From contig NC_009436.1 of the NCBI RefSeq assembly GCF_000016325.1, positions 1,674,001 through 1,738,000 of the forward strand: a DNA stretch of 64,000 nucleotides, given 5' to 3'. The DNA is from Enterobacter sp. 638. Lineage in GTDB: Bacteria; Pseudomonadota; Gammaproteobacteria; Enterobacterales; Enterobacteriaceae. The translations under genes were made by a program, and so were the position numbers. Shown here in pieces: positions 35,625-50,077 of the stretch (the first letter of the stretch is position 1; each line of letters opens with the position of its first letter). The notes beneath the pieces were generated by a model, which searched no databases, was not told the origin of the DNA, and was given only the letters and a program-made list of their open reading frames with translations.

Positions 35625-36458
35625 TCAAGATTCAGGAGGCACGGACATTTCGCGGTATTTCACCAGAATGTCATTTTTCACTTCATTTTTATTCTGCAGG
35701 TCCCACAAGCCGCGATCGATACCGTCATTAATCAGGAAAATAACCCCTGTTTCGATGGCCGACATCAGGCACATCATGACCGGTTCGTTCGAGGTGTAGC
35801 CAATTTCACCTTCCAGCAGTCGTTGATAGTCGATGAAGCGGAACACACCGGCCTGAACCTCATACGAGAGAATGGTTTTGCTGGTGGTGACCGATGACAA
35901 CACCTCACCCGTGCTCACGTTGACCACACGCAGGTTGACGGCAATCTGGTCGAGTTGGTATTGCGTGTCAGCACCGATACCAAAATAACGTGCCCCGACA
36001 CCGCCCGATTTCACATTACTTTCATACCCGATAATGGACCCTTCAACCATCACGTTAGCCGCCACGAGCGATTGCAATGGTGTGCGGTTATTCACGCCTG
36101 CGGTCCCATTTTCCTGGGCTGCACGAATGATTTTGCGTTCATTCAGCAGGTTTTGCAGTCCCTGGCGTTCCAGAGGAATAAACCAGCGTGAGTCCTTAAG
36201 CGCAGTGACCAGCATCGCGGTGGCACTTTGCGGTACAGCGGTGGAGAAGTTACTTGCCGGATACGGTTTAAACTGACCGGTTTCATCCTGAATGTTATAT
36301 ACCGAGACAAAGATCTTGCCTGTTGGCATCGGCAAATGCGTTAAATCACGATAACTTTGGGCCCGAGGCATTAATGTTGGTTTCGCGGCTTCTTTGGGCG
36401 GAGCAGTTAAACAACCGCTCAATAAGCACACTGCAACAAGAATCAGAAAGCGCTGCAT
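35625..36458 (-). CDS. csgG: CsgG, curli secretion channel lipoprotein
   Basis: 277 residues. The signal peptide has lipobox LSGC with Cys16, and the mature protein is the nonameric outer-membrane channel that exports CsgA and CsgB. The constriction-loop region (NLLNERKIIRAAQENG) and transmembrane hairpin stretches are present. Last gene of csgDEFG, 26 nt after csgF. Confidence 0.97.
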   Translation of the reverse strand: MQRFLILVAVCLLSGCLTAPPKEAAKPTLMPRAQSYRDLTHLPMPTGKIFVSVYNIQDETGQFKPYPASNFSTAVPQSATAMLVTALKDSRWFIPLERQGLQNLLNERKIIRAAQENGTAGVNNRTPLQSLVAANVMVEGSIIGYESNVKSGGVGARYFGIGADTQYQLDQIAVNLRVVNVSTGEVLSSVTTSKTILSYEVQAGVFRFIDYQRLLEGEIGYTSNEPVMMCLMSAIETGVIFLINDGIDRGLWDLQNKNEVKNDILVKYREMSVPPES

Positions 36459-36484
36459 GAGTATTGTCCTTATTTCGATGTTGT

Positions 36485-36901
36485 TTAAAAGTCAGCTGAA
36501 TTATTGGCCAGACCGGAAACCTGGATTGTGGATGTTTTACCCGTTTTCCGGTCGGTGACATTCAGCTGCAGTTGCCCATCTTTATTTGCGATATCGACGA
36601 TAAAATCATTGGTCACCATCCGACCTGGTTTACCGGTATTAATATTCGTTAATAAGCCGCCTAATATTTGCGACTGAATAGCTTGAGTAAAGTTATCCAG
36701 TGCAGAAGGCGTTTCGACACCGAAATCGTCTTTAAAACTGGGATCTTTATAGGAGTTTTGAGCCTGGGCTTCATTCAGCATGAAAGCCCCGTTATTCGGA
36801 TTGCCGCCAAAGTTAGGGTTGCGGAACTGGAAAGTCATACTCCCGGCCCAGCTCAGTGGAGCAATCAGCATTAATGAAATCACTGTGTGTGCGAGACGCA
36901 T
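36485..36901 (-). CDS. csgF: CsgF, curli assembly protein
   Basis: 138 residues with a signal peptide ending near LSWAGS. The mature N-terminus ([16 protein letters not shown]) is the segment that plugs into the CsgG channel; the rest positions CsgB on the cell surface. Located between csgE and csgG. Confidence 0.96.
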   Translation of the reverse strand: MRLAHTVISLMLIAPLSWAGSMTFQFRNPNFGGNPNNGAFMLNEAQAQNSYKDPSFKDDFGVETPSALDNFTQAIQSQILGGLLTNINTGKPGRMVTNDFIVDIANKDGQLQLNVTDRKTGKTSTIQVSGLANNSADF

Positions 36902-36926
36902 TACAGCCTCCGGATATTATTCGTCG

Positions 36927-37316
36927 TCAGAATTCATCTTTTGCTAAATCGCCAGTGCTCAGAAGAGCCTTGTCGATTTGCAGGCGATTTACCGCATCTT
37001 CGGTCTGTGCCAGTGCAAAACTTACGTTTTGATCAAAGTCTCGTTTCGTCGGGAATAAAAAGGTCTGGTAAATAACGTCCTGATTAATCGTTATTGTGAT
37101 CCAGCTTCCCCATCGAGCACTGGGACGCTCATTGATTGTTAAGTTGCCTGGATAATCACTTTCCCATTTGTCGCTAAACGCTCGGTAAAAATCGTGGCCG
37201 ATAGATGAGACGGTGTGGTCAGTTAACAATCCGGGAACTTCCACTTCAACAGCGTGAAGATTCCCCGCAGCAAGCAGAAAACCCGCCGCCGCTACCCAAC
37301 TCAACGTGCGTTTCAT
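36927..37316 (-). CDS. csgE: CsgE, periplasmic curli secretion factor
   Basis: 129 residues with a signal peptide ending near GNLHAVE. The mature protein caps the CsgG channel and directs subunits to it. Typical segments include [17 protein letters not shown] and [16 protein letters not shown]. Starts 4 nt after the csgD stop. Confidence 0.96.
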   Translation of the reverse strand: MKRTLSWVAAAGFLLAAGNLHAVEVEVPGLLTDHTVSSIGHDFYRAFSDKWESDYPGNLTINERPSARWGSWITITINQDVIYQTFLFPTKRDFDQNVSFALAQTEDAVNRLQIDKALLSTGDLAKDEF

Positions 37317-37320
37317 GTTA

Positions 37321-37971
37321 TTAACGCCTGAGGTTATCGTTTGCCCATGAAACAGCCTGAGTCCTGTTTTTAACAGCTATCTTCTTGAAAAGATTATAGA
37401 GATGCGTTTTAACGGTATTTTCGCTGATAAATAAAGAACGGGCGATTTCAATATTTGAAGAACCGATGCGTAATTTATTCAGGATCTCTTTTTCACGGTG
37501 CGTGAGCAGCGCGGATTCTGAACTGTTATAGCGATAATTTCCGGAGTGGGTGATGAGATAGCTGGCAAGCTTTTGGGAAAAGTAGCACTCTCCACGCAAA
37601 ATACCTTGCAGCCCTTCTACCACATGCGTCTCGTCTTCAGTGACGTAAAAGACGCCATTAATATGCGGCCAGCTTTCAATATCCCGGAAAGGATATTCAT
37701 CAGGGGTATTCAATAATAGCGCGCGGATATTATTGTTTTTCCTGCTTAAGTTATCTTGCCAGTAATGAATCAGCTTTTTATCGGCTTCCATCATGTCGAA
37801 AAGAATGATGCTGCCAGGAACAATATCATCGAAAGAACGTTGAATATTATGCAGTTTCCCATTCAAGCACAGAGATTGCTTCAAATGCTGTAATAACGCT
37901 GTCGCTTGTAAGGAAGGCTTGGTGATCAACAATAATGTATGACCTTGTAAACTATGGACTTCATTAAACAT
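37321..37971 (-). CDS. csgD: CsgD, biofilm master regulator
   Basis: 216 residues from the ATG at 37969-37971 ([15 protein letters not shown]), the family start; an upstream in-frame ATG would add 36 unsupported codons. The N-terminal receiver-like domain lacks a full phosphoacceptor set. The C-terminal LuxR-type helix-turn-helix is intact ([34 protein letters not shown]). It activates csgBAC and cellulose genes and is controlled by c-di-GMP, OmpR and RpoS. First gene of csgDEFG. Confidence 0.97.
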   Translation of the reverse strand: MFNEVHSLQGHTLLLITKPSLQATALLQHLKQSLCLNGKLHNIQRSFDDIVPGSIILFDMMEADKKLIHYWQDNLSRKNNNIRALLLNTPDEYPFRDIESWPHINGVFYVTEDETHVVEGLQGILRGECYFSQKLASYLITHSGNYRYNSSESALLTHREKEILNKLRIGSSNIEIARSLFISENTVKTHLYNLFKKIAVKNRTQAVSWANDNLRR

Positions 37972-38714
37972 GATGAAACCCCACTTTTTATAACACCTGG
38001 CACCCGTCCCCTTGAAATAGGTAAGGGGACACCAGAGGTACTGACAGATGTTGCACTGCTGTGTGTAGAATCTGAACATAACCTCAAGAGAGAGGTAAAT
38101 ATTAAAAAATACTCCGTACTGCTGATTTCAATCTAGCTATTACGATTTTTAAATCAAGTGTTAATGGTGTAACAGGATGTAAAAATCAATATTAAATTGT
38201 GAATTTAAGGTCTGAAAAATGTTTCGATATGATAAAAAAGTTGTACATGTTAATTCTTCTGCACACATTTTAAAAATCATACAAATTATTCTAATTTATT
38301 GATTTATAGATATATTAATTATTAATGTTACTGACTTTTCAGGTATGAGTTTGTGAGAAAGTCTACGACTTCCTTTGTGATCGGAATGCTCTTAAGAAAT
38401 CGAGTGAGTTGTGACGAGTGAGTCATGTGACATCCTTCCGGAAGGACGAGAGCCGATGATGCGAGGCGGGGAAAGCTCATGAAGTGCACACAAGTATGTT
38501 ACCCAAATATTTATAAAAAATACTAAGTCACGCTGGCATCAGCATATTTCAGAATTAATTAATACTTTGAGGTGACCCTTTAAATAAAAATAACACTCGC
38601 GGGTGAGATATTTAAATTGTTTCGAAAGACATACTCTTCATCGTAACGCGGCGTTAACAAAAAACGAATCGCGTTAACACCGAGATGTTTATTTAGCCAG
38701 GTCCAGGTGACAAC
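37972..38714. promoter_or_regulatory. csgD-csgB divergent control region
   Basis: 743 nt, strongly AT-rich, between divergent csgD and csgB. It must hold the csgD promoter with its long 5' leader (a known sRNA target in E. coli) and the csgBAC promoter. A CsgD box is marked separately. I could not place OmpR or IHF sites with confidence. No coding frame is supported. Confidence 0.75.
38600..38610 (+). promoter_or_regulatory. CsgD-binding box of csgBAC
   Basis: CGGGTGAGATA matches the CsgD consensus CGGGTKAGNKA at 10 of 11 positions and lies 105 nt upstream of the csgB start. Confidence 0.7.
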
Positions 38715-39170
38715 ATGAAAAACAGAACGTTATTTATGATGTTTACATTACTGGGTGCGCCTGGGTTATCAATCGCGGCAGGTCCGGATTTGGCAAATTC
38801 GGAATACAACTTCGCGGTTAATGAAATAAGTAAGTCTTCATATAATCAGGCAGCCATTATTGGTCAACAAGGCGTGGGTAATAACGCAGAAGTTCGTCAG
38901 GGCGGTTCAAAATTACTGTCCGTTGTTTCTCAGGAAGGGGGGAGCAATAGAGCGAAAGTTGATCAATCAGGGACTTATAACCTTGCTTATATTGATCAGA
39001 CCGGCAACGGGAATGATGCAAGTATTCAGCAGGGTGCTTTTGGTAATACCGCGATGATTATTCAGAAAGGTTCGGGTAACAGAGCGAGTATTACGCAGTA
39101 TGGTACGCAAAAAACAGCAGTTGTTGTTCAGAGACAGTCGCAAATGGCTATTCGCGTTATTCAACGCTAA
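38715..39170 (+). CDS. csgB: CsgB, curli nucleator
   Basis: 151 residues with a signal peptide ending near SIAAG. It contains about five curlin-type repeats with alternating Q and N positions (for example SYNQAAIIGQQGVGNNAEV). The C-terminal basic segment (QRQSQMAIRVIQR) anchors it to the surface through CsgF. It seeds CsgA polymerisation. First gene of csgBAC. Confidence 0.97.
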   Translation: MKNRTLFMMFTLLGAPGLSIAAGPDLANSEYNFAVNEISKSSYNQAAIIGQQGVGNNAEVRQGGSKLLSVVSQEGGSNRAKVDQSGTYNLAYIDQTGNGNDASIQQGAFGNTAMIIQKGSGNRASITQYGTQKTAVVVQRQSQMAIRVIQR

Positions 39171-39209
39171 CTATTTCGACGACTTAAATCAATCCGATGG
39201 GGGTTTACC

Positions 39210-39659
39210 ATGAAACTTTTCAAAGTGGCAGCAATCGCAGCAATCGTAGTTTCTGGCAGTGCTCTGGCTGGTGCAATTCCACAATACGGCCACGGTGGCG
39301 GTTGGGGTGGCGGTAATAGCGGTCCTAACTCAACTCTGAGCATTTACCAGACCGGTGGCGGCAACTCAGCTGTTGCTCTGCAATCTAATGCTAAAGATTC
39401 TGTACTGTCTATTTCTCAGCACGGTGGCGGTAACGGTGCTGATGTTGGCCAGGGTTCTGATGACAGCTCTATCGAACTGGTGCAGCATGGCTTCGGTAAC
39501 AGCGCAACCCTCGATCAGTGGAATGGCAAAGATTCTACTATGACTGTTAAACAGTTCGGCGGCGGCAACGGCGCAGCAGTAGACCAGACCGCATCTGGCT
39601 CAACTGTGTCTGTTACTCAGGTTGGTTTCGGCAACAACGCCACTGCGCATCAGTACTAA
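39210..39659 (+). CDS. csgA: CsgA, major curlin amyloid subunit
   Basis: 149 residues. Signal peptide MKLFKVAAIAAIVVSGSALA, a Gly-rich secretion segment, then five curlin repeats of the S-x5-Q-x-G-x-G-N-x-A-x3-Q type, starting at STLSIYQ, SVLSISQ, SSIELVQ, STMTVKQ and STVSVTQ. Repeats 2 and 4 keep the gatekeeper Gly and Asp residues. It forms extracellular curli fibres after export through CsgG. Lies 39 nt after csgB and is followed by a terminator. Confidence 0.98.
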   Translation: MKLFKVAAIAAIVVSGSALAGAIPQYGHGGGWGGGNSGPNSTLSIYQTGGGNSAVALQSNAKDSVLSISQHGGGNGADVGQGSDDSSIELVQHGFGNSATLDQWNGKDSTMTVKQFGGGNGAAVDQTASGSTVSVTQVGFGNNATAHQY

Positions 39660-39680
39660 TACGCACTCTGTGCTACAAAA

Positions 39681-39702
39681 AAACAGGGCCTTTGCCCTGT
39701 TT
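39681..39702 (+). terminator. Terminator between csgA and csgC
   Basis: AAACAGGGC and GCCCTGTTT form a 9-bp stem with a 4-nt loop and eight Ts. It should lower csgC expression relative to csgA. Confidence 0.88.
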
Positions 39703-39719
39703 TTTTTCGGGAGTTAATC

Positions 39720-40043
39720 ATGCATACTCTTCTGATCCTCGCTGCGCTCTCCAGCCAAATTACATTTAAAACCACACAAAATGGGGACATGACGACCATT
39801 ATTCCCCAGGTGACGTTGTCCGAGCCTTGTGTCTGTCAGGTTCAAATCACCTCTTCCCGACAAGGGGGAGGAGGGCAGAGTACTTCAAGTCAGCGAAATA
39901 CGCTTTCTCTTCCGGCTAATCAAGCCATTGATTTGTCCCGTCTCAGTTTAAATATCTCCCCTCAGGAATCGGTCAAAATTGTTGTTACCGTTTCTGATGG
40001 GAAATCGCTGCATTTATCGCAACAGTGGCCGACGTCTGAATGA
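39720..40043 (+). CDS. csgC: CsgC, periplasmic curli inhibitor
   Basis: 107 residues, an Ig-like fold with the CxC motif (EPCVCQVQI). It prevents CsgA from polymerising in the periplasm. The N-terminus (MHTLLILAALSSQITF) acts as its signal region. Preceded by a GGGAG ribosome site within the csgA terminator tail. Confidence 0.94.
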   Translation: MHTLLILAALSSQITFKTTQNGDMTTIIPQVTLSEPCVCQVQITSSRQGGGGQSTSSQRNTLSLPANQAIDLSRLSLNISPQESVKIVVTVSDGKSLHLSQQWPTSE

Positions 40044-40159
40044 AATATTCACGAAATCAATACATTGGATAATTTGGCGGTTCCTAATGAATCTCTCTAT
40101 GCTGTTAATAAGGAATGCACGACACCCTCAAGGATGATTTCTCATTGAGGAACCAATCC

Positions 40160-40480
40160 ATGGTCGCGTTCAGCGTAAAAATGATGTTAGGTGTGGGGAT
40201 GATGCTTTCATCTGCTCTAATACCGGCATTTTCGGCAACTCTCGTTAACGGCGGTGTTATTCATTTCCGTGGGATGATTGTCGAGAATCCGTGTGAAATC
40301 ACACCGCAAAAGCAGCAGTTTGCGCTTTCCTGTCCTAAAGACGGGCAGATGCAAACGACTCAAGTGAGCTATCAGGATGCCATTAGCGGTCGCAACGTGA
40401 ATCCAGATACCGTCAGAGTCAGCATGAAATATATCAATCCAGAAAAGTCATTGGCCATTGTGCAAATTGACTATCGCTAA
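40160..40480 (+). CDS. ymdA: YmdA-like secreted protein
   Basis: 106 residues from the ATG at 40160, preceded by GAGG at good spacing; a start 15 codons earlier is also open. The signal peptide ends near PAFSA. The mature part has two Cys (ENPCEI and ALSCPKD) and the pattern GGVIHFRGMIVENPC, which resembles the start of type 1 fimbrial subunits. It sits after csgC as ymdA does in E. coli. Function unknown. Confidence 0.75.
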   Translation: MVAFSVKMMLGVGMMLSSALIPAFSATLVNGGVIHFRGMIVENPCEITPQKQQFALSCPKDGQMQTTQVSYQDAISGRNVNPDTVRVSMKYINPEKSLAIVQIDYR

Positions 40481-40483
40481 GCC

Positions 40484-40514
40484 AAAGCCCTCCGTCCCGT
40501 GGCGGGGGGCTTTT
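40484..40514 (+). terminator. Terminator after ymdA
   Basis: AAAGCCC-TCCG and CGGG-GGGCTTT form a stem of about 11 bp around an 8-nt loop with a T tail. Confidence 0.8.
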
Positions 40515-40585
40515 CTGATCAATTCCTTTTTCGCCACATTCCCGTGCTATACACTGACTAAAAGACGAGTAGTCGAGGAATGGAT

Positions 40586-41128
40586 ATGAAGCCGCAAATC
40601 GAAGTTGTTGTTGGGGATATCACTACGATGGAGGTTGACGTCATCGTCAATGCAGCCAATCCATCATTAATGGGCGGCGGTGGGGTTGACGGTGCCATTC
40701 ATCGCGCGGCCGGACCGCAACTGTTAGAAGCCTGCAAAACGGTTCGCCAGCAACAGGGCGAATGTGCGCCAGGACATGCGGTCATTACAATCGCGGGCGA
40801 TCTTCCGGCCAAAGCGGTCATTCATGCGGTTGGGCCTGTCTGGCAAGGGGGCGAAAACCACGAAGCAAGGACGTTACAGGATGCCTATCTTAACTGTCTG
40901 CGTCTGGCTGCCGCGAATGGGTATAAAACGCTGGCCTTCCCGGCCATCAGCACTGGCGTTTACGGATATCCCAAAGCGGCTGCGGCAGAAATAGCGGTGG
41001 ATACAGTTTCAGAATTCCTCACCCGCAAGCCTCTGCCGGAGCGGGTATACTTTGTCTGTTATGATGAAGAAAATGCCCAGCTTTACCAGCGACTCCTTAT
41101 CCAACGAGGACTTACCCCCGACGCATAA
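40586..41128 (+). CDS. ymdB: YmdB, O-acetyl-ADP-ribose deacetylase (macrodomain)
   Basis: 180 residues. Macrodomain motifs are clear: [33 protein letters not shown] and the loop [12 protein letters not shown]. It removes the acetyl group from O-acetyl-ADP-ribose and in E. coli also inhibits RNase III. The ATG at 40586 has GAGG 7 nt upstream; an ATG two codons earlier is too close to it. The 3' end overlaps clsC in another frame, as in E. coli. Confidence 0.94.
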   Translation: MKPQIEVVVGDITTMEVDVIVNAANPSLMGGGGVDGAIHRAAGPQLLEACKTVRQQQGECAPGHAVITIAGDLPAKAVIHAVGPVWQGGENHEARTLQDAYLNCLRLAAANGYKTLAFPAISTGVYGYPKAAAAEIAVDTVSEFLTRKPLPERVYFVCYDEENAQLYQRLLIQRGLTPDA

Positions 41129-42548
41129 AACGCGGCTCGGGCGTGCTATCGCGCCTGTCAGCGCGGAACACCCGGGGCTATGTGGTCTTCTCCCCCTGGA
41201 CGACAGCCTGGACGCTTTCGCTTGCCGCTATCGGCTGGCGGAAATGGCGGAAAAAACCTTAGATGTGCAGTATTACATCTGGGAAGACGACATGTCCGGG
41301 CGGCTGTTGTTTTCCGTCTTGCTGTCGGCGGCGACGCGCGGGGTGCGCGTCCGGCTTCTGCTTGACGATAACAATACCCAAGGGCTGGACGCCATTTTAC
41401 GTCTGCTCGATTCGCATCAAAATATTGATGTACGGCTATTCAATCCCTTCTCTTTCAGGACGCTCCGCTCGCTGGGGTATCTCACCGACTTCGCGCGACT
41501 CAACCGCCGTATGCACAATAAAAGTTTCACCGTCGATGGTGAAGTCACTATTATTGGCGGCCGAAATGTTGGCGATGCCTACTTCGGGGCAGGGGACGCG
41601 CCGCTCTTTTCCGATCTGGATGTGATGGCGGTGGGGCCGGTTGTGGCGGATGTTTCCGATGATTTTGAACGCTACTGGGACAGCGCGTGCGTTTCCACCC
41701 TAAAGCAGGTTCTTGAACTGTCGGAAGCGGAAATTGAAGCACGGATCCAGCCACCGGACGAATGGTATCAGAACGAGATAACCCAACGTTATTTGAATAA
41801 GCTGGAGTCCAGCCAGTTCATCACCCAGCTTGAGGCGCGTGATTTGCCGCTGATTTGGGCAAAAACCCGTTTACTCAGCGACGACCCGCGTAAAGGGTTG
41901 GGACGAGCAAAACGTCACTCCCTTCTGCCGCAGCGTTTACTGGATGTGATGGGTTCGCCGGTCGAACAAATTGATATTATCTCCTCGTATTTTGTCCCCA
42001 CTCGGGCAGGCGTTGCGCTGCTCCTGCAAATGGTGCGTAAAGGTGTCAAGGTCGCGATCCTCACAAATTCGCTGGCGGCCAACGATGTAGCCGTGGTTCA
42101 TGCGGGCTATGCGCGCTGGCGAAAAAAACTGCTGCGACACGGTATCGAGTTGTATGAACTCAAACCGACGCAGGATTTCGTGCCGGGACTACACGATCGC
42201 GGATTGACGGGGAACTCCGGTTCCAGTCTCCATGCCAAAACGTTCAGTATTGATGGTCAGAAAGTGTTTATTGGTTCGCTGAATTTTGACCCGCGATCCA
42301 CCATGCTCAATACCGAAATGGGATTTGTGATTGAAAGCGAAACGCTGGCGCAGATTATCCATCGACGCTTCCTGAAAACCCGGATGCAGGAGGCATGGCA
42401 AATTCGGCTTGATAACACGGGGCGCTTGAACTGGATTGAGCATAAAGACGGACAGGAAATCGTGTTAAAGAAAGAGCCGTCAACCCGTTTCTGGCAGCGC
42501 GTTTTGGTGCGTCTGGCCTGGTGGTTACCCGTTGAGTGGCTGCTGTAA
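41073..42548 (+). CDS. clsC: ClsC, cardiolipin synthase C
   Basis: About 491 residues with two HKD phospholipase D motifs: HNKSFTVDG...GGRN and HAKTFSIDG...GSLNFDPRS. It makes cardiolipin from phosphatidylglycerol and phosphatidylethanolamine, with YmdB improving activity in E. coli. The reading frame opens inside ymdB; no ATG, GTG or TTG lies between the ymdB stop and the conserved [11 protein letters not shown] segment, so the start must be in the overlap (41073 chosen; 41061 and 41064 possible). Confidence 0.93.
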   Translation: MPSFTSDSLSNEDLPPTHKTRLGRAIAPVSAEHPGLCGLLPLDDSLDAFACRYRLAEMAEKTLDVQYYIWEDDMSGRLLFSVLLSAATRGVRVRLLLDDNNTQGLDAILRLLDSHQNIDVRLFNPFSFRTLRSLGYLTDFARLNRRMHNKSFTVDGEVTIIGGRNVGDAYFGAGDAPLFSDLDVMAVGPVVADVSDDFERYWDSACVSTLKQVLELSEAEIEARIQPPDEWYQNEITQRYLNKLESSQFITQLEARDLPLIWAKTRLLSDDPRKGLGRAKRHSLLPQRLLDVMGSPVEQIDIISSYFVPTRAGVALLLQMVRKGVKVAILTNSLAANDVAVVHAGYARWRKKLLRHGIELYELKPTQDFVPGLHDRGLTGNSGSSLHAKTFSIDGQKVFIGSLNFDPRSTMLNTEMGFVIESETLAQIIHRRFLKTRMQEAWQIRLDNTGRLNWIEHKDGQEIVLKKEPSTRFWQRVLVRLAWWLPVEWLL

Positions 42549-42576
42549 GCGCGCCGAAGACCCGGCGCGCAGAGAA

Positions 42577-43734
42577 TTATTGCGTGGCGTTGAGGTTTTC
42601 CGCTTTGTTCTGCGGTTTGCCTGAAAACAGGAAACGCAGCAGCGGGATCCGCAGATGAATTTCATACAGCACAATGGCGATGCCCACCACAAACACTAGG
42701 CCAGTGAAGAATCCCAGCGTGTTTGAGGCGATATGCGGCGTGATGTATGCACCAAAAAAGAGCGTCAGCGGATGGTGGACCACATAGATAAACAGAGACG
42801 CGTTAACGAAATAGGTCACGCGTTTCGATTTGAAATTCAGCAGACGATGCCCGAGCGCAAACACCACGTTCACCATCCACAGCCCCAACAACATCGTAAT
42901 CACGCTTTCGGTTTCATACATCCACGCATTGCCGCTGCCGTATTTTTGATTCAGCAAATACGCGGTGAAAGCCAGCGCAGAGCCGACAGCGCACCACGGT
43001 GATGGGGTGATGAACAGGGCTTTTAGCTTCGGCGAAATAAAGGCCAGCGCACCCAGCATAAAGAATGGAATGTAAAACAGGGTTTGCATCACCACAAAAT
43101 TAAACAGCCCGTCGCTGAGAATAGGCGGATAAACCATAAACAGCGTGCGGCGTATCACGCCGTAAGCAATTCCAAGTATCAGAAAGATAAACGAAAGCCT
43201 GGTAAAGGTGATGGTCGAGAAATGGTCTTCCGCGTGACGGCTTAACTGGCGGCGCAAGCGGCTGAAGATCCACAGGCTCACCGTGGTCATAACCACCAGC
43301 ACTAGCAAGAACCAGAGATGTGAAATCAACTCCCAGGCCAGGGTGTTATATTTTTCGTACACGCTCAGATTCTGCCAGTTGTCCGCTTTGCCTTTTACAT
43401 ACTGCAGCATCATAAACTGAGGCAGCGTCAGCAGCGGAATGGCGGTGAGCAGGGGGATACCGACGCGCTCGACGCGCACTTTCCACCAGCGTTTCAGCGG
43501 ATAACGCAGAAACAGCATGTAGGAAAAATAGCCCGATATCACGAAGAACACCTGCATTCGGAATGAGTGAATAAAATCGTTAAACAGTGTCAGCCACCAT
43601 GAGGGCTCTATACTGTTTACATGCCAGGTGTGGCTCGAGTAAATCAGTGAAATGTGGAACGGGATCCCCAAAAGCATTAACCATGCCCGGATGGAGTCGA
43701 GGAAGTATTCACGTTGAGTGGGTGCAGTGATCAT
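42577..43734 (-). CDS. opgC: OpgC, glucan succinyltransferase
   Basis: 385 residues with about ten membrane helices, acyltransferase 3 family. The typical N-terminus [23 protein letters not shown] is present. It succinylates osmoregulated periplasmic glucans, giving them negative charge. Divergent from opgGH. No strong ribosome site precedes the ATG. Confidence 0.96.
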   Translation of the reverse strand: MITAPTQREYFLDSIRAWLMLLGIPFHISLIYSSHTWHVNSIEPSWWLTLFNDFIHSFRMQVFFVISGYFSYMLFLRYPLKRWWKVRVERVGIPLLTAIPLLTLPQFMMLQYVKGKADNWQNLSVYEKYNTLAWELISHLWFLLVLVVMTTVSLWIFSRLRRQLSRHAEDHFSTITFTRLSFIFLILGIAYGVIRRTLFMVYPPILSDGLFNFVVMQTLFYIPFFMLGALAFISPKLKALFITPSPWCAVGSALAFTAYLLNQKYGSGNAWMYETESVITMLLGLWMVNVVFALGHRLLNFKSKRVTYFVNASLFIYVVHHPLTLFFGAYITPHIASNTLGFFTGLVFVVGIAIVLYEIHLRIPLLRFLFSGKPQNKAENLNATQ

Positions 43735-43929
43735 ATAACGTTGCGCATTCTCAGACTTTTCGCCTTATCCATAAGACTAATAGTGGTTACATTCGAAGCC
43801 AACCCTACACCAAGACCGACACCTCTGTCTCCAGGATAAGCACGCAAAGTGGAACGAGGGTCTTCCACTTGCTTAATCCATGAGCCGGTGCGCTGAACAA
43901 AGCGGTGATAATGTTGTCGGATTGCCTGA

Positions 43930-48064
<4,135 letters not shown>

Positions 48065-48078
48065 GCCAAGCGAAATAA

Positions 48079-48102
48079 AAATACCGGCCACGGCCGGTAT
48101 TT
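48079..48102 (+). terminator. opgGH terminator
   Basis: AAATACCGGCC and GGCCGGTATTT form an 11-bp stem with a 2-nt loop centre and a T run. Confidence 0.88.
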
Positions 48103-48119
48103 TTTTATATGAGGTGTAA

Positions 48120-48347
48120 ATGAGAATAGTCATTGTGGTCATAATGTCGCTGCTGCTCAGCGGGTGCGGCAGTATTATCAGTCGAACGATCCCCGGTCAG
48201 GGGCATGGAAATCAATACTATCCCGGCGTGAAATGGGATGTCCGCGATTCCGCATGGCGTTATTTGACGGTTCTCGATTTACCCTTTTCGCTGGTTTTTG
48301 ACACGCTATTACTGCCCATCGATGCACAGCACGGACCTTATGAGTAA
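48120..48347 (+). CDS. yceK: YceK, DUF1375 lipoprotein
   Basis: 75 residues. Lipobox LSGC gives a lipidated Cys at about 16. The mature part holds the DUF1375 pattern YYPGVKWDVRDSAWRY and LDLPFSLVFDTLLLP. Outer-membrane location is likely; function unknown. Follows opgH after the terminator and converges with msyB. Confidence 0.92.
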   Translation: MRIVIVVIMSLLLSGCGSIISRTIPGQGHGNQYYPGVKWDVRDSAWRYLTVLDLPFSLVFDTLLLPIDAQHGPYE

Positions 48348-48354
48348 CGCCTGA

Positions 48355-48729
48355 TCACCGCTCGTCCCACTCATCCGCTGCGGTTTGTCCCTCTTCAGTG
48401 TCCAGCGGTGGTTCAAGCTGAAATTCGCCCTCATCCCACTCGTGAAGGGTGTTTTCTTCAAGCCATTCCTGACGCAGTTCGATCTCATCAAAATCATTGT
48501 CAAAAACGGCCTGTGCCGCTTCACCACTCAGCACCGGCAAACATTCGCCGTCGCTTCCCTCATCAGCGAAAAACTCTACCTGCCACATGATGTCCCCATC
48601 CTGAAGCACATACTTCTGAATGTTGAGTTGTTGCACATCGGCATCTTCAGCCTCAATACCAGGGTTGTTCGCGAGAAACTCTTCGCGAGCGGCATCAATA
48701 GCTTCTTCCAGCGTGGCGTACATAGTCAT
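48355..48729 (-). CDS. msyB: MsyB, acidic stress protein
   Basis: 124 residues from the ATG at 48727-48729, very acidic (many E and D, ending TAADEWDER). E. coli msyB suppresses secY and secA defects when overexpressed; its precise role is unclear. A longer frame opens 30 codons upstream but has no support. mdtG, which follows in E. coli, is absent. Confidence 0.94.
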   Translation of the reverse strand: MTMYATLEEAIDAAREEFLANNPGIEAEDADVQQLNIQKYVLQDGDIMWQVEFFADEGSDGECLPVLSGEAAQAVFDNDFDEIELRQEWLEENTLHEWDEGEFQLEPPLDTEEGQTAADEWDER

Positions 48730-48931
48730 CGGTGTCTCCCTGTGATTCTCAATGGCATTCAGGGAAAGAATAGCTGATTCTCTGGTTTTGCAAGTATGAA
48801 TGCGCCAATAAGTTGTCACGCGGATGTCTTATTCAGACGATGCCAGGCACCATGGTGGGTGCCTGGCTGTCTGTGTACGAAAATTTAGGCGGGGTAAAAC
48901 CAATGTCGATACGGTCCGCAGACCGCATTGC

Positions 48932-49858
48932 TCAGTAGCGAGAAGGCATCCCTTCAGGGCGGGTTTTGAAGCGGCGATGCAGCCACATGTATTGCTCCGG
49001 AGCGAGCATAATGCATTTCTCTATCACGCCATTCATCCACCTGGCGGTTGTTTCCGCATCGTGGATCGGCGGCGAATATTCTGGCTCAAGCATGATCAGT
49101 TCATAGCCTTTTCCGTCAGGTTTACGCCGTGGGACGAAGGGAACCACCGCGGCTTTCGACATCTTCGCCAGCATCCATGTTCCCGTTGTGGTCGCAGCCT
49201 GATCGACTGCGAAAAACGGAACAAAAACGCTGGAGCGGCGGCCGTAGTCGTGATCCGGCGCGTACCAGAGCACTTCGCCATTTTTGAGTGCTCTGATCAT
49301 GCCCTTGAGATCTTTACGGTCGATCATTTGCTTATTGGAGCGCATACGCCCCCATGTTTGCAGCAGATCTATCACTGGATTGTCATTGGGGCGATAAACG
49401 CCGATACCCGGCGCCTGCATTCCAAACATGCGCGCGCCGATTTCAAGCGTCAGAAAGTGAATGCCAATCAGCAACACGCCCGTTTTTTGCGCCTGGAGTT
49501 GATGCACCGGCTCCATGCCTGTGCCCGCGACGTCGAACCAGCGCGCCATGCGTTTATCCGACCAAAACCAGGCCATCCCTGTTTCGATCAGGCCCATGCC
49601 GACGGATTCGAAATTCTTTTTGAGAAGCACCTGGCGCTCGGGCTCGCTCATTTCAGGAAAACACAGCTCCAGATTGCGATGCGTGATTCTAACGCGCCGC
49701 TTCATAAAACGGTGGGCGAGATGCCCCAGGCCGCATCCTAAACGGTAGAGCAGCGGGTAGGGCAGCTGAATCAGTAACCAGAGAAGACCGACGCCGAACC
49801 AGGTTAACCAGTATCGAGGATGCAGCAGTGCAGCAGAAAATTTGGGTAAATGGGTCAT
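48932..49858 (-). CDS. lpxL: LpxL, lipid A lauroyltransferase
   Basis: 308 residues of the LpxL/HtrB acyltransferase family. One N-terminal membrane helix ([19 protein letters not shown]) and the catalytic HX4E motif in GIHFLTLE. It adds laurate to Kdo2-lipid IVA at the inner membrane. AGGAG precedes the ATG. Divergent from trhO. Confidence 0.96.
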   Translation of the reverse strand: MTHLPKFSAALLHPRYWLTWFGVGLLWLLIQLPYPLLYRLGCGLGHLAHRFMKRRVRITHRNLELCFPEMSEPERQVLLKKNFESVGMGLIETGMAWFWSDKRMARWFDVAGTGMEPVHQLQAQKTGVLLIGIHFLTLEIGARMFGMQAPGIGVYRPNDNPVIDLLQTWGRMRSNKQMIDRKDLKGMIRALKNGEVLWYAPDHDYGRRSSVFVPFFAVDQAATTTGTWMLAKMSKAAVVPFVPRRKPDGKGYELIMLEPEYSPPIHDAETTARWMNGVIEKCIMLAPEQYMWLHRRFKTRPEGMPSRY

Positions 49859-50077
49859 ATCACTCCTGTTTTACATCGTCCTTTGACCATTATTCTCGCA
49901 TTTTTTAAATACATAACCAAAATGAATGGCCCAAAATGGGGGCGGAAGCAGCAAATGTTGCTGCTTTATAATTTGAATGAGAGAAATGTAGCGCAAAATG
50001 TGGGGATGTAAATTCGCATTGTTTGCTATATGATGCCGCCGATTTTCATTTCTTAACGATTGCAGGAACCGTACACC

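Noticed and set aside
38860..39164. Frames overlapping csgB in other phases
   Set aside because: Explained by the repetitive curlin codons.
39210..39659. Regular repeats in csgA and csgB as a possible CRISPR or tandem array
   Set aside because: They are protein-level curlin repeats with diverged DNA and no equal spacers. No CRISPR array was seen anywhere in the window.
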